Shown: piece after piece, positions 1 through 12,540 of the stretch
Numbering within the stretch: the stretch's first letter is position 1
Layout: each line of letters starts with the position of its first letter
Assembly: GCA_024803745.1 (NCBI GenBank)
Contig: JANJXV010000016.1
Coordinates: forward strand, 45,527,763-45,591,762
Reading direction: 5' to 3'
Length of the DNA stretch: 64,000 nucleotides
DNA from: Megascapheus bottae
Lineage: Eukaryota > Chordata > Mammalia > Rodentia > Geomyidae
Notes under the pieces: model-generated
Database searches by the model: none
What the model was told of the DNA's origin: nothing
What the model saw: the letters and a program-made list of their open reading frames with translations, nothing else
Program-made: the position numbers and the translations under genes

Positions 1-486
1 CCCAGCCTCTCCTTAGCACTTACAGTCCAAAGCAGGAACAGTTCCCCCAAGACCTCACATTCTGAACATTTGAAAAGTGCTAACCAATTATTTTAGCTGG
101 TTGAAAAGTCCAGTGTTCTCTCAAAGGAAGACATTGTATTTGAGGATTTCAGAGTGCCATGACATTAGAAGCCTGACTATTCCCTATTCAGTAATATCAT
201 TTAGAGGCCATTTTATATTTAAATTAACATTTAAGAGTATATTTTAAGAACATATCATCCTTACACTCTACCACGCCCTAGTCTCCAAGGTATTTAAAAT
301 AAAGGATTTGCCACATTCAGAGGGAAATGAAGAGACAAACACACCTTCCAAAATAAAAATGTGCCTAATAGTGTAATTTCTTCAGGTTGGGTTGTTAATA
401 CACTAAATATTTTAAATGACTTTAAAGAAAGCTGTGGTCTTTTCTTTCTTACCATGTCTGTGAAGACGCCTAGTAAGAACTTTTCT

Positions 487-580
487 TTTATAATATCAAG
501 CGTGTTTTATAGAGTTACTATTATGTGTGTATATGTTTATAATATCAAGACTGTTTAGAGTTACTATTGTGTGTATATAC
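487..580 (+). repeat. Two-copy local tandem duplication
   Basis: Units 487-535 and 536-580 both begin 'tttataatatcaag', continue with an 'agagttacta' core and end 'gtgtgtatat'. The second copy has small internal deletions. It runs into a TA/TG-rich tract up to 665. Confidence 0.8.
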
Positions 581-665
581 ATGCACATATACATTTGTAT
601 ATATACATATATACACATATGTTTGTATATACACATGTGCACACATATAGATATAGATATATAGT
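571..665 (+). repeat. TA/TG-rich microsatellite
   Basis: Mixed tatata/catata/tgtata alternating purine-pyrimidine sequence, which also generates spurious ORFs on both strands. Confidence 0.75.
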
Positions 666-2310
666 GTTTCTAAGGGGGGAGAAGAATTCCCAAGAATCTG
701 GACCCTCTGTGTATGTGTGTATGAGGCAGAATTATCAATCAAAACCTGGGTGCAGGAGGAGCCAGATGTGGAGACCATGCCATGTGCAGGGCCTGCGCTT
801 TCCTAGGTGACCCAGAATGTGTGCTATTCTGTTTTCAGACAGAAAAGATGGAAGAGTAGAGTGATACTATTTGTAAAATGTCTGTTGAGATAGATATAAT
901 ATTGCCCAAAATAAACTGCTTATTAAACTAAAATTTAAACCTAATGCTGGTTCTCAAGTGATATTTTTTCTGGTATTGGTGAATGACATAGGCTTTTGAA
1001 GTAGTTATTTTAAGTTAGACAGTGGTTTTGGTAAACAACATTTAAAACTAACAGCTTTATTCAGGGCATTTAAATTATTCACAAAGCTTTGGTTACAATT
1101 TTATAAACCTTGTTTTAAATCTGAATCTTCAGAAAGTCTTAGTACAGTGTTATTGTACTTTTCCTACAGCATCTTAAATTCTTTTATATGATGATAAATT
1201 TTTATTCATGGATCTCTCCACCTAAATCCAAGATGTTAAAGTCTTTGTAAATATTGTCCACAATTCTGCATGACAAAAGAGATATCATGGCAGCTCTCTG
1301 GCTCAAACAAATAAATCCCTTTTAATTTAAGATACCGAATTGTCTGAATTAGATAGATGGAGCTGTGTTCTGTTTGAGAGCAGAATTCAGGAAGACAGTG
1401 TGTCGGCCTGGAGCGCTCTCTGCCGGTGAGACTTGCCCATGCCACACGCCGGCTCCTGGTTTTTTCCTCTGCTTCTAGAGTATGGCCATGGCTGTGAAAT
1501 CTACGAGAGGCAATCAAAGCACACTATTGGAACAAGAATCGTTCTTTGGTTTAGCCTCCTTTTACCTTTATTTCAAGTAAACTATGTAGAGTGTTAGAAT
1601 CTGGGATCATGGATAATTAATGATTATGGGCATATTTTAACAGTAATAGATTTTATTAGCACATATTATATGCAAGAAGATTTTATTATATTACCATACC
1701 TGAATATAATGTTTTTTTCATATTCACCCCTTCTATTGTTTGTATAAAGTAGAAATCAAATTTCCAGGTAGTATGTGGTCTATTTTTACATTTTCCCTTC
1801 ATTTATTTTTAAGTATAGTTTTGATGTGTCACACATGAGAATATTTGAGATGAATTACAGTTATTAAATTTCAAGTTATTAATACTCTAAGCCACTTGGT
1901 TGCCATCTACCTGGCAGGTGTCAATTAGTAATTATATTGTAGTGGAGGTGGTGATATCAGTAAAGTCTCTCAGCCGTTGGCAGCACCTGGTTGTCCAACA
2001 TGAGCATACAAAGTTAGCACAAGTCTTGGAAAAGCACGTGTGCATGCGTGTGACTCATGCACCACTGACATTTCCAGCGTCCTGGCAGGTAGGTATGTCT
2101 CGGGGAAGGGCAGTGCCTTTGAGCTGGCGGGGAGTGTGCCTGCAGACTTCTGCAGACTTCCACCTGACCGTGCTGTCCACCCGCCAGGGCTGAGCCCTGC
2201 GAGGTGCTCTCGGAGGCCCCGCCTGTCTGATGGGTTTCCCTTTTGGTGTGGGGAGGGGTTTTCCTCCTTTGTTTCACAGCCTGTCCTTTGGGTTTATATA
2301 AAAACATGAG

Positions 2311-2405
2311 TCCACGCACTGGTGGCTCACACCTGTCATCCTAGCTACTCAGATCTGAGGATCAGGATCATGGATCAAAGCCAGCCCAGGCAGGAAAGTC
2401 ACACT
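2311..2405 (+). mobile_element. B1-like SINE left-half fragment
   Basis: Carries 'ggtggctcacacctgtcatcctag' and 'aagccagcccaggcaggaaagt', the left half of the B1-Geo family, truncated before the right half. Confidence 0.75.
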
Positions 2406-2427
2406 CTATATCTTCTTTTTAAACACA

Positions 2428-2625
2428 GAGGGCCAGGAGTTTGGCCGAGTGGTAGAGTGCTCGCCTAGCCTGAGTGAATGCCTGGGTTCACTCCCTCGAT
2501 ACCACATATATGGAAAAGCGGAAAGTAGTGGTTCAAGTGGTAGAGTCTTGAGGAAAACCCAAGGACAGTGCTCAGGCCCTGAGTTCAGGCACGGAGTTCA
2601 AGTCTCAGGTCTGGCAAAAGGTCGG
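2428..2625 (+). mobile_element. IDL-Geo SINE
   Basis: Full-length dimer: 'ggccaggagtttggcc' start, tRNA-like left half, 'gttcaagtggtagag' right half and 'caggtctggcaaaa' end. Confidence 0.85.
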
Positions 2626-4014
2626 GGGAGGGGAATGAGAAACGATGAACCCCATTTTCTTTATAAATGTGCCAAGAAAATTCACTTTATGTAGTAACTA
2701 TATAGTAAGCCAGAAAGGAACATCCATAAATTGTCAGGGAAGAAAAATTAGGCAAAATTTATTGGACAGTAAAGAATGTAGATTATGAAGTATTCTTTTA
2801 CAATGTGCTTTAAAGTATGTATTGTTTAAAAATAAATTTTGGTTTTTAAATTTTAGTTACTGCATTGTACCATTAAGCCTAATCACACTAGTACAAACTT
2901 AGGGAGCTTGTCAAGCACCGAGCGTTGAGCAGATAGACTCTCCTTTACTGTGGTTTGGTGGCAAACAGTCATGGACACCTCTTCACTTCATAACTAGCGG
3001 ATTTGCCCTGGGCAGTTAAGACTTAGTCGGTCATATCCAAAGTGACTAAGTGAGTAAACCAAAAAAGGAAAAAGACTATGTGGTATTATCACTTCTTTTA
3101 ACTTAATGCTTATTTAAACTCTATAATGTGAAGTTATTCATGTAAGATTTAGAAGTTCTGTTTCACTAAGAAGTACAAGGCCTATCTGTTTGTGTTTTAA
3201 ACTTTTAACAAGGATTTATCTTAGTGAAAAAGGTTTTTAAAATACTAAAATAAATGGAGAAAGTGAAAAGGGCCTTTCCTACTCCTTATCAAATATATAT
3301 AAATGAGAAATATGATTTTTTTCTTAGAATTGTTCTAAAAGTGAAAACACAGAGCTGGTGGCTTTCAAAGATATTGAAAAGAAATATATACTTTTTTTGT
3401 AAGAATTTCATATTATCCCAATGTCAGTGTTGCCTTTGCAATCCTAATTTTGAATGAAGAACTTAAAGGTTGGCCCATGAACGGTTCATCTGGGAAAAGA
3501 TAAATAAACATTAACAATTACAAGTTCTTTCCTGTGCAGTCTGTTATGTGAAACCTGCACTTGTGTTTGTGTAGAAGAATCTTGAATGGTTTGATTTGAT
3601 TAATGGCTTCTTTTTCAAATTGTGTTGTATTCACAGGGGAAAAAATAGGAAAATTTAAAATATTTAGTTTTCTGAAAGCATGTGAATTAGCTCTTTATAA
3701 TTTTGTATTTTTATCATTTTGTTATTCTAAAATTCTTCCATGTAAGAGTAAATACAGAGAGACCTAAAAGATGGTTAAGAGTATTTTGATATTTATATTC
3801 TTTTAATCCAATAATGATATAACCAGTAGTGGTACTTAACCACTGTATTTTATGGGCTAAAGATTTTATAACATTAGACTTTTGTTTCAGTTAGGTAAGT
3901 ACATTGATTTCTTAGGAACTTAGTAGTATGTATGGAGTTTTAAGTTTGGGATGGATTAGAGTGGTACTGTGTTACAGAGATAAGGTCCCATTCTCATTTG
4001 TCCATCTGTTCATT

Positions 4015-4061
4015 AAAAAAGAAGAAGAAGAAGAACCACCACCACCACCACTACCACCATC
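4015..4061 (+). repeat. (GAA)n followed by (CCA)n
   Basis: About five GAA units directly joined to imperfect CCA/CTA units. Confidence 0.85.
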
Positions 4062-4800
4062 CTGACTGATCTTTTCTTGATTAAGCAGGAGAACACCGTA
4101 TTTACCCTTTATTGTTGGTATAAACCATTATTTTACTGAGAACCATTAGCTATTTAAAACTTGGTACATAAATTAAAGAGGAGCTAAATGGATTTGTGAT
4201 CGTTGCCATTAGTAGCATTTTAGATTATACAGGCAATTATTGTGTTCATTATCCTAGAACAGCCCCTTTACAAAGCCATTGTGGTTGTCTTAGACATTAT
4301 GCACAAATTTTCCCTTGGAGATTAAAATTTCCAGTAGCGTATTTAATTTTGTTATCACAGTTGTTTCAAATAAAACAAATATTATGACAAGTAGAAGAAA
4401 ATTTGCTTTACTAATATAGGAAATTACAATAAATGTTGAAAATTACTTCCTAGTGTATTTAATTTATCTTTTCTTATGCAATCATAATTACTTCAAGTGA
4501 TTAATAATATATTTTTATCTCTGAAATCATAGCAAATGGTTTTTGGTCTGTTTAGGTCTTTAAGGAATTGTTAAAAGAATGAAGAGATTCCCATCAAAAC
4601 TAACCACTTTTAAAAATCTCCTTTCTAAGTTAACTAGTTTTTATGTCAGCTTTTAAGGTTCAGATTGTCTTTTAGTTGAAATGTCTTAAGGATATTGCAG
4701 AGAAATTGACTGTAAAAAGATTATTAACTAGAAATGATCAAAAGAATAAAAGACTGGCAAATGTTGAAATACATAACTTCTCCCCCCTGTGCTTTGTCAG

Positions 4801-4897
4801 AGTTGTTGTGTTAGGTAACTGCCACCCTTCTGTTGTGGGGAGCAGTCGCCCTGCAGAACAGGTCCCCTGGAAGTACACCAGGGCAGCCATTGCTCAG
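4801..4897 (+). other. Candidate poison/cryptic exon in first intron
   Basis: The acceptor 'ttctcccccctgtgctttgtcag' and donor CAG|GTAAAG are both close to consensus and bracket 97 bp. The surrounding exons w0/w1 appear to join in phase 0. In that frame the block reads five codons and then TAA, so inclusion would truncate ATP9B and expose the mRNA to nonsense-mediated decay. Another frame is open throughout (32 codons) but matches nothing I recognise. Confidence 0.25.
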
Positions 4898-6741
4898 GTA
4901 AAGGGGTGACCACAGTCATCCTTTACTCGGCTCCAAAATTGTGATATTCACTGGTCCACAGTTGATTGCATCCATCGTGGTCAATTAGAAAGGTATTAAT
5001 GCCCTGAGTTATTTGAATATCCATGTGCAGTGGGCTGCTTTGAATGTTTCCACTCTTGTATGTGGCTTTTTTTTTTTTCCAAAGAAAACTTCGTATTCAT
5101 TTCCGAGTGGATTTGTCCCAGGGTTGGGTCTTTCATTGCTATGATGCAGAGTAAAAATGTGAGGTGTGGTTATGCATTTTGCAAGACAGTAATTCTTTAT
5201 TTTATTACAAAAAAAAGACCAACTCTGGAAGGCCGGATTAACTCATTCCTTTCACTTTTTAATGGGATTTGGCTGAATAGAGTAAAATATGCACTGTGCA
5301 TTCATTGATAGCATCTTTAGGTCGAGGTAATTGAGTCTTTTTTCCCTGACTGAATGAATAATGACTTCATCTGATCCTCAGTGAGGCCTGAAACTTAGGC
5401 TGCTTTTGTCACAGCAGAGAGATCTGGGCTCTGAAACATGCTCTACTTCCCTGGCTTAATTTTTCTTCATTTTAATCCAAAACCTATTTTTCACAATAGT
5501 TCAAGCATAAAGTATGTAGTAGTGAAGTGGCGGAAATTGTACGATATTTGTCCTCGTGCTGCTTTTTAGGTGGAGCTGATAAATCAGCAGCTGTGGTCTG
5601 AGCGGTCTTATTCTCGGGGAGGGGGCGCAGTCTCTGCACGGAGAGGCATTTTCAGAACTGGTTGAATGTAGTTTCTTTCAGACTATTGGCTCTCTAGGGT
5701 TACAAGACCGGGAGGTAGATAAGGATGAGGGAAGGAGTCCTTGTGATGGGGCTGGGGCCTGGAGATGTTCCTTTGAGGTGGCCACCACATAATTGACTGG
5801 GGTCCAAGGCAATTGGTCTAGTGCTGGGGATTAGAAAGCAACTTGCGCTTTGGGAGAGAGGGGAGAGAACATGTCATCTTGAAGGCGTTTCAGTTAGAAA
5901 TGAGCTATTGTAAGCTCTGCTTTGTGCCTGGGCGGAATAGTTACTGCGGCTGTGCCCTGCTTAATGGCACACTAGAGACAAGGAGGTATTCTGTATAAAA
6001 CTGATGCTTAGTTTTGTTGGAAGTCTTCAGAGGCTTGAGTGGTAAGCAGTGGGCACAAAGTGGACAAGGGGGACCACACTGTGGACGAGCTGGGCTCTGC
6101 TGTCCGTGGCAGCTGGATAGGGCCAGGCAGGAGGTGCTGGGTAGCAGAACCCTGGCTCCCACTCCTGCAGGCCCAGCAGTGTGCTCGTGGACCCCACACT
6201 ACACAGACATGAGTCAACAGGGATCACTGTTTGTATGGTGTGTGAAAGTGTTGCTGTTGTGGTAAGTAGTGTTGTTATCCACTTCTTGAAGAGATGTGAA
6301 ACAGCGAAGAAAATTTTCATTGTGGACTTACATTACTTTTCCTTCTACACTGCCTTTCTTGCAGGCAAAAAAGTTGATAATAACTCATTGTCATAGCCTT
6401 ACAATTGAACACAAAATATAGTAGGCATATAATATTGCTTTAATTTTGTTACAGTTGCACTTAACTCTGGGAGAAATTTTGTTTTCTAACTATAAGTTGT
6501 CATGGTTTCTTGAGAGTTCACAGTCAGTAGTAATCTAAACGAATATAAAAGATGATTATGAATTGTAGAAAAGGCAGCTTTCTATTGTTCAAAGTTAGTT
6601 TTCAAAAGGCACTGACAGTACTGAGGTATTCGCTGTTCTGATAACTTTATGAGTTATAGTTTGTGGTACCTCAATTTTTGTCAGGTTTCAGATTCATGTT
6701 TTGGATTATTATTGTTGTTGCTACTAAATATTTTGTCTGTA

Positions 6742-6775
6742 TTAGGGTTTGAACTTGGCACTCGCTGCCAGCCCT

Positions 6776-6778
<3 letters not shown>
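6742..6778 (-). mobile_element. ID-like fragment
   Basis: 'attagggtttgaacttggcac...ccagccct' resembles the antisense ID start; it abuts a (TG)n array. Confidence 0.5.

Positions 6779-6819
<41 letters not shown>
6778..6819 (+). repeat. (TG)n microsatellite
   Basis: About 20 uninterrupted TG units. Confidence 0.95.
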
Positions 6820-6820
<1 letters not shown>

Positions 6821-8043
6821 CTAGTTACTTCTGATAAGCTGAACCAGATGAAGATAAACTGAGATGTAGGGAGATGCCTCTCTTAACAGGACTCGTCTGA
6901 GCACACCTTGTTCCCAGCCATGCTATGCCAGTGGCTGTGGCCCTCAGCCTAGTACTGCACATTGTGTGTTCCACCCTGTCCCCCAGCCACTCCTGTTCAG
7001 GAGTAGTGCATTTGACAGACCTGGACAGCCAGGCTGAAGCTAGTCAACAGAGAACTGTGATCCCAGTGCATAGACCATGGCCGCACAGCCACACACTGCT
7101 GAGCGTGGTGCCACTCCACCTGCACAGGCCTTCCCGGAAGAAAGGAACTGCTGCGATCCCTCTGGCATAGTGAGGAGATGGAGGCCCAGGGGGCCAGAGG
7201 GATTGCTGCCAGGAGGCAGGGTCCACACTGGAGGGAGCTGCCGTCTCCACACGTCCCGGCCCCACTCATTGCACACATGGCACTGTGGTCTTGCAGGAGA
7301 AAACAGCGGGCAGGATCATCCACAGAGACTGCTGGCGCACAAATTGGAGTTAGGTGCTCTAGAAGAGCCTGTTCTCATAAAGCAAGGGCTGTTTGGGGAG
7401 CAAAAAGTGAGCTGCTCCTTCCTGACGTGATTTCAGCTACAGGGTGAATGTGAATGTAATGTGTTGTTCTAGGAAGAACCTGATGAATGGGAGAGGTGTG
7501 AAGTCAGACATGTCTTTAGCAAATTGACCACCCTCTGTGGCCTCTTTCTTAGTCCTGGAGAGAGTCTTGTAGAAGAGACTAGCACGCACCCTGTCCTGGG
7601 CTCCAGAACCCTCCGAGGGAATTGGACTTTAAGTGTGGTGTGCAGAGATACTCGAGTAACAGCAGGGACGTTGATCTGGCATGGCACCTGCCGAGGGAGA
7701 CGGGCCACACCCCGGCTGTAGGCCTGCTACTCTTAATCTTGGGGATCCAGGTGGCAGTCGTGAAGCTGCCTCAGCGGACGTCGTGAGTGACGTGTTCTGG
7801 CCTCATCTTCTTTCTCCAGAAGACTCTCCCTGAGAATGTCCTAGGGGTTGTGACCCATTTTCAGATACTCCGCCTACGTCTCTAAGAAGTTTCTCACTTT
7901 TCTATGTCATTATTATAAAAGCCAGTCAAATCCTTAGGTTTCCTCATGCCAGCATGCTCATGTGTAATACTGTTTGTAATATTCGAGGCAGATGGCCAGC
8001 TTGGACATACAATGTTATATTTTTATTTTGTTTTCTTTTTTAG

Positions 8044-8204
8044 GTTGGTTTGTTGGATCTTGAGCTCAATCAGCTGACGAAGGCACTGTTTCTGGCTTTA
8101 GTTGTTCTTTCTGTTGTTATGGTAACCTTACAGGGATTTGCAGGCCCCTGGTATCGCAATCTCTTCCGGTTCCTCCTCCTCTTTTCCTACATCATCCCTA
8201 TAAG
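8044..8204 (+). CDS. ATP9B: ATP9B exon w1: TM3, TM4 and PISL motif
   Basis: First recognisable coding exon. It starts after a long pyrimidine tract and 'ttttag' and ends at AG|GTAGGT. It reads in phase 0 from [10 protein letters not shown] and leaves two bases (AG) that complete Ser with the next exon. It encodes TM3 (about [19 protein letters not shown]), a short loop (GPWYRN) and TM4 (about [15 protein letters not shown]). The IPIS-LRV string across the junction is the PISL motif typical of P4-ATPases, where other P-type pumps hold their ion-coordinating PEGL. Residue order matches mammalian ATP9B as I recall it. The preceding exon (ending ...NPKNK in known orthologues) was not found in positions 1-8043. 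Confidence 0.95.
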
Positions 8205-8819
8205 GTAGGTTTAAGAATTAGAATAAGAAAAATATATGGATTCATAGTGTATGATTTTGTTGAACCTTTTCTTTCCTAGTTATGTAAGAAATGTTCAGAA
8301 TGAAGATAAAGGGAAGGAGTCAGGAACACTGAATGTGAGGACCACTTCTGTAGATTATATTCAACTTATTAGAGTAACTTAGAGAAATCAGGGAGGGTAA
8401 AGGTGCATTAGCAAGATCATCTTCAACAAGTGGGAGATATTTCTTGCTATAACATGAATTGAGAAAATAATGTTTTGTTGTTGGTCTTTCTAGTGATTTA
8501 GGATCTGTGCATGTGTTATTAAAGTTACAGTACTTAACATGAACACTATTTAAAGACTAGGTGTGATGCTAGGGTTCCACCCAGGAGGACGAATCCAGGG
8601 GGTCTGGAGTTCAAAGACAGCCTATATTATAAGGGGAGCAAAACCAACAGCCCTGCATAAAGAGGAAGATCGGAAACATCCTTCAAGTTACATAAAATAC
8701 TGAATAAGGCGGTCTTTAAATATGAACCACTTTTCAAAATGATTCCCTCTATAACGAAGTTAGAACATAGTTATTGTATGTCTGTTAATAACTGACTTAC
8801 AATGTAAACATTTAAAAAT

Positions 8820-8846
8820 ACATATATATATATATATATATATATA
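8820..8846 (+). repeat. (TA)n microsatellite
   Basis: About 13 TA units immediately before the T-rich end of an antisense SINE. Confidence 0.9.
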
Positions 8847-8850
8847 CACA

Positions 8851-9093
8851 TTTTTTTTTTCTGTTTGTCATGGGGCTTGAACTCTAGGCCTGAGAGCTGT
8901 CCCTGAGCTCTTCAACTCAAGGCTGGAACTCTACCATTTGAGCCACAGAGCCACTTCTGATTTTCTAGTGGTTAATTGGAGATAAAGAGTCTCTTAAGTC
9001 TTTAGTGTGCCTGGGCTGGCTCTGAACCACGATCCTCAGATCTCAGCCTCTTGAGTAATGATGATTACAGGTATGAGGCACCAGAGCCTAGCC
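8851..9093 (-). mobile_element. B1-Geo SINE
   Basis: Antisense: T-run, 'gtcatggggcttgaactc', 'ggttaattggagataaagag', 'gatcctcagatctcagcctc' and 'gattacaggtatgaggcacc'. Confidence 0.85.
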
Positions 9094-10814
9094 ATTTTTA
9101 TATGTTTACAGAAATGGTACTTTTAAATGAAATTCTTTAACATATGATGGACATGTTTCACGAGAATGATTAAAACCTCTTGACTTATTTGAAATACTAG
9201 TTACAGTGTTGCCTTGGCCCTTGTGCATGGGGGTCATTGTTGTTTCTGAGTCACTGACCCTGGGACTGCTGTTCACTTGACTAGATGCTAGGCACCCGCA
9301 CGTCGTCCCTTCTTGTCACTTAAGAGGTCACCTCAATACCTCCTCCACCAAGCAGCAATGGCAGTCTTGCAGTTGTCTGTGAGCCATTCAAGTGTCACTG
9401 TTCTCTGTTGGTCACTTCTTCCCTCCATTGAGCTCCGTTAGGGTGGGGTCTCTTTGGCCCATTGGCGTCAAGCATGAGTGCCAGAGTCACATGGCATGGT
9501 ATGCAGGAGAAACTCTGGGGCCTGCCTGCACATCTGTGAGTACCACAGGTGCTCCATGAAGACCTACGAAAGGTCCCCAGAAGCCTCTCAGCATCCAGAG
9601 TACCGGGGTTGCAGCAGTGTACTTGGTGTCTCACTTTTTAATTACATTTTTTCTGTTATCTTGAATCTTCTATTTCTATTCTGATGGTTTTCCTAGAAAT
9701 TTTACCTGTGCTTTTATTAAGTTTAAAGTTATCAGTGTCTTTACTTTTTTTCTGAGCAATTTAAGAACCTTAAAATATTTTAACTCCCATCTTTTTTTTA
9801 TTTCCCATTCTGCTTAGGTCCTGCTCAGCCTTGTACATTTATTTTCTCTCCTGTTTATTCTTGAGGCTTGTCGCAGCCTGTGGACCCTAGCCTTCTCCCC
9901 ACAGTCCACATAGCAGAGTACTTGTCATGTGTTATCCTGCATATCCCAAACAAGAAGAAAGGGCTTTGAGTAACACAGATATCATTTACAGAAGAATCAT
10001 CTTACTGATTATTGTTTGAAATAAGATTTGAAATATATTATTCATGATCAGTCTTAACTACTTTTTATTTGTATGTAAAACATAAACAATGCCGGTAGCA
10101 TGTGGTGAGTGGTCAGGAAGCAGTCAGCAGCTGTTGCTGTGGGCACTGCTAGGGTAAGGAAAACGCACACACAGATCCAGTGAAGTATTTATGCCTTGTT
10201 TAAGCCCTGCTATTCAGAGAACACAGGGCACTGAGCTGGAGAAAAGCTTTGGGAGCTTAGGAGAAAGGGCTTTTGTGCATTGGTAACAGTTTAGCTGTGA
10301 GCTGGATAATGAAGGCCAGCAGAGGAGATGTGGGGAACATGTTCTGGGCAGAGCAAAAGAGCCACGGTCATGCCAGCTGACACACTGCACGTCCTGCTGT
10401 GCACTCCTCCTTCTCTGACCCTTCTTGTGTCTGCCTGTGCAGTGTGCCTGCCCTCACCTCTGGAGAGTGCCATTTCCCTACCTTTTCTTTTCCTTTTTTT
10501 TGGGGGGGGGTAGGTGGGTGGGAGACAAATCACGATTACTTCTTCCTTTTATTATCTTCATTTTAGTTTTTTCTTTGCAGTTATGTGCTCTGTTATAATA
10601 TTTCCCAGATGGCTTTCTAACCTTATTCCTTCTGATTTCTACAAAGCTTCCATTATTGTTGTTTTTAACCATAGTTTATTTACTTTCTTCAGTCATCTCT
10701 TTCTGTAGTAAAATAATATATAATAAGGGACCTTTTTTTCCCTTTATCTAGTTAATAGAGAAAATTAGTTGTGAAAATAAGTTCATGGCACTGTTTTTAC
10801 TAAATCCAATTTCT

Positions 10815-10905
10815 GGGGCCAGGAGTTTAGCCTAGTGGTAGAGTGCTTGCCTAGCATGCATGAAGACCTGGATTTGATTCCTTGGTACCACATACATAGA
10901 AAATA
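10815..10905 (+). mobile_element. IDL monomer (left half only)
   Basis: 'ggggccaggagtttagccta' through 'accacatacatagaaaat'; the right Geo half is absent. Confidence 0.75.
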
Positions 10906-11404
10906 AGTCATAATCTAGGTAAATTGTATATAATCTTTTAGATGTTTATAGGCTTATTTGTACAAATGAATACATACTATATGCATAATTTATGCCTTTT
11001 CAGTCTTTGTATCCTTTTTAAATACATGCTTACAAAATGAGGAAGATAAAGGGCTATGTACAAATCAGTCTTACTCTAGTTTTTTCAGTGAAAAATTCAT
11101 ATTTAGCACACCTAGTCAAGTGCACAGTTACTAGACAGACTTACCTAGCACCTCTACTACCTTCAACATGTCTCTTGCTCTTTCAGTGTAATACTTTACT
11201 TTTTTTTTTTCACTGAGAATGCAGTTATACAGATTTAGCACAAAGGATGAGAACTGGAAAATGAGAAGAGTATAGGATGCTGATTTAGTGAATTGAGGTT
11301 TACATTGCATCAAAGCAGGTGTGTTTTCCTTCTTGCAAGTCAACATTAAATAAGGATAACAGTACATTTCAGCATTTGCTAAGTATGCTTTTGAACTTTT
11401 GAAA

Positions 11405-11490
11405 CGTGTTCTTTCCTGCCCAGACGAGCTGCAAACTGCAGTCCTCAGCTCTCAGCTTTCTGAAGTAGCTAGGATTACAGTCCCTAGCAA
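11405..11490 (-). mobile_element. Degraded B1-like SINE
   Basis: Retains 'tcctcagctctcagctttct' and 'gtagctaggattacag'. Confidence 0.5.
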
Positions 11491-11574
11491 AAAGAATTAT
11501 TTTATTGAATATTTGGATTTATGGATTTGGTACTGTATTAATTATTAGTATAATCATGTCATAGTAAACAATGA

Positions 11575-11640
11575 CAGTGATAGGTTTGAACTCAGGGCCA
11601 AATGCTTTGATGCTCTACTCTTTGAACCATCCCCACAAGT
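11575..11640 (-). mobile_element. SINE fragment
   Basis: Retains 'ggtttgaactcagggcc' and 'gctctactctttgaacca', an antisense ID/Geo right-half remnant. Confidence 0.45.
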
Positions 11641-11644
11641 CCTC

Positions 11645-12540
11645 AAGTCTCACATTTAGGTCTTTTACTCATTTTGGATTGATTTTTGCACAGGGCAAGA
11701 GAGAATGCACCAGTTTCCTTTACCTACATATGAACGTCTCATTTTCCACTGTTTGTTCTTGACAAGAATCAGATAACTATAGTTACATGATTTTCTTTCT
11801 GGGTCTTGCATTCTAACCCATTAGTCTAGGTGCCTTATTTTGTTCAGCCAGCATCCTAGGGCCTACATGGCGTCGTATTGTGTATATTGTTCAGGCTGTT
11901 TTTGGTACTATGGCTTCGTAATATAATTTGAAGTCAAGTATTGGGATATACATCCAGCACTGTTCTTTTTGTTCATGATTATTTTGGTTATTGAGGTTTT
12001 TTTTGTGCTTCCATGTGTATTTTAGTATTTTTTTTTTAAATTTCTGTGAATTGTGATAGGGATTATAATGGCTCTGTAGATCATTATCAGTAATACAGCC
12101 TTTGTACAACATTAATTCTGCCAGTCTGTGAAAGGTGGGCAATCTGTTCATCTTCTAATGTCTTCTTTAATTCCTTCCGTGTTTTCTACTTTTATGCTAC
12201 AGAGGTCTTTCACTTTCTTGGTTTGGTGTCTTTCTAGGTGTTTTATTCTTTTTGAACTGTTTTGAGTGGGATTATTTCCCTGATGTCTATCTCTGCATGT
12301 TCCCCATCGGCATTTAGGTTATTGAGTCTTGTACATTGCACTTGTATGTGCTGAAAGTGTTCATCAAATATGAAGCTTCCTGATAGAGTACTTAGGGTAT
12401 GGAATTCTTTCTGCTGCAAACAGGAGTAGTTTGACTTCCCATTGGTACTCCTTTTATTTCTTCCTCTTGCCTTATTGCTTTGCCTAAGAATGTAAGCACC
12501 AAACTGAATTAGATTAGAAAGAATGATGAGAAGAATTAAT
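11645..12540 (-). mobile_element. L1 ORF2 3' fragment, antisense
   Basis: The string of landmarks follows the reverse strand of the mammalian L1 ORF2 end: 'cttttactcattttgg', 'gacaagaatcagataact', 'ggtactatggcttcgtaata', 'ttggttattgaggtt', 'gtgtctttctaggtgtttta' and 'ctgctgcaaacaggag...gacttccc'. Many indels and stops; inactive. An unexplained insertion lies at about 11852-11889. Confidence 0.75.

Larger units (their letters stand above)
1..8043 (+). other. ATP9B intron (upstream, partial)
   Basis: No ATP9B exon recognised. It is AT-rich in 1-4700 and more GC-rich in 5500-7800. It contains a local tandem duplication (487-580), a TA/TG-rich microsatellite, one SINE pair at 2311-2625, a (GAA)n/(CCA)n tract, a (TG)n array and the cryptic exon candidate at 4801. 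I see nothing else beyond short chance ORFs. Confidence 0.7.
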
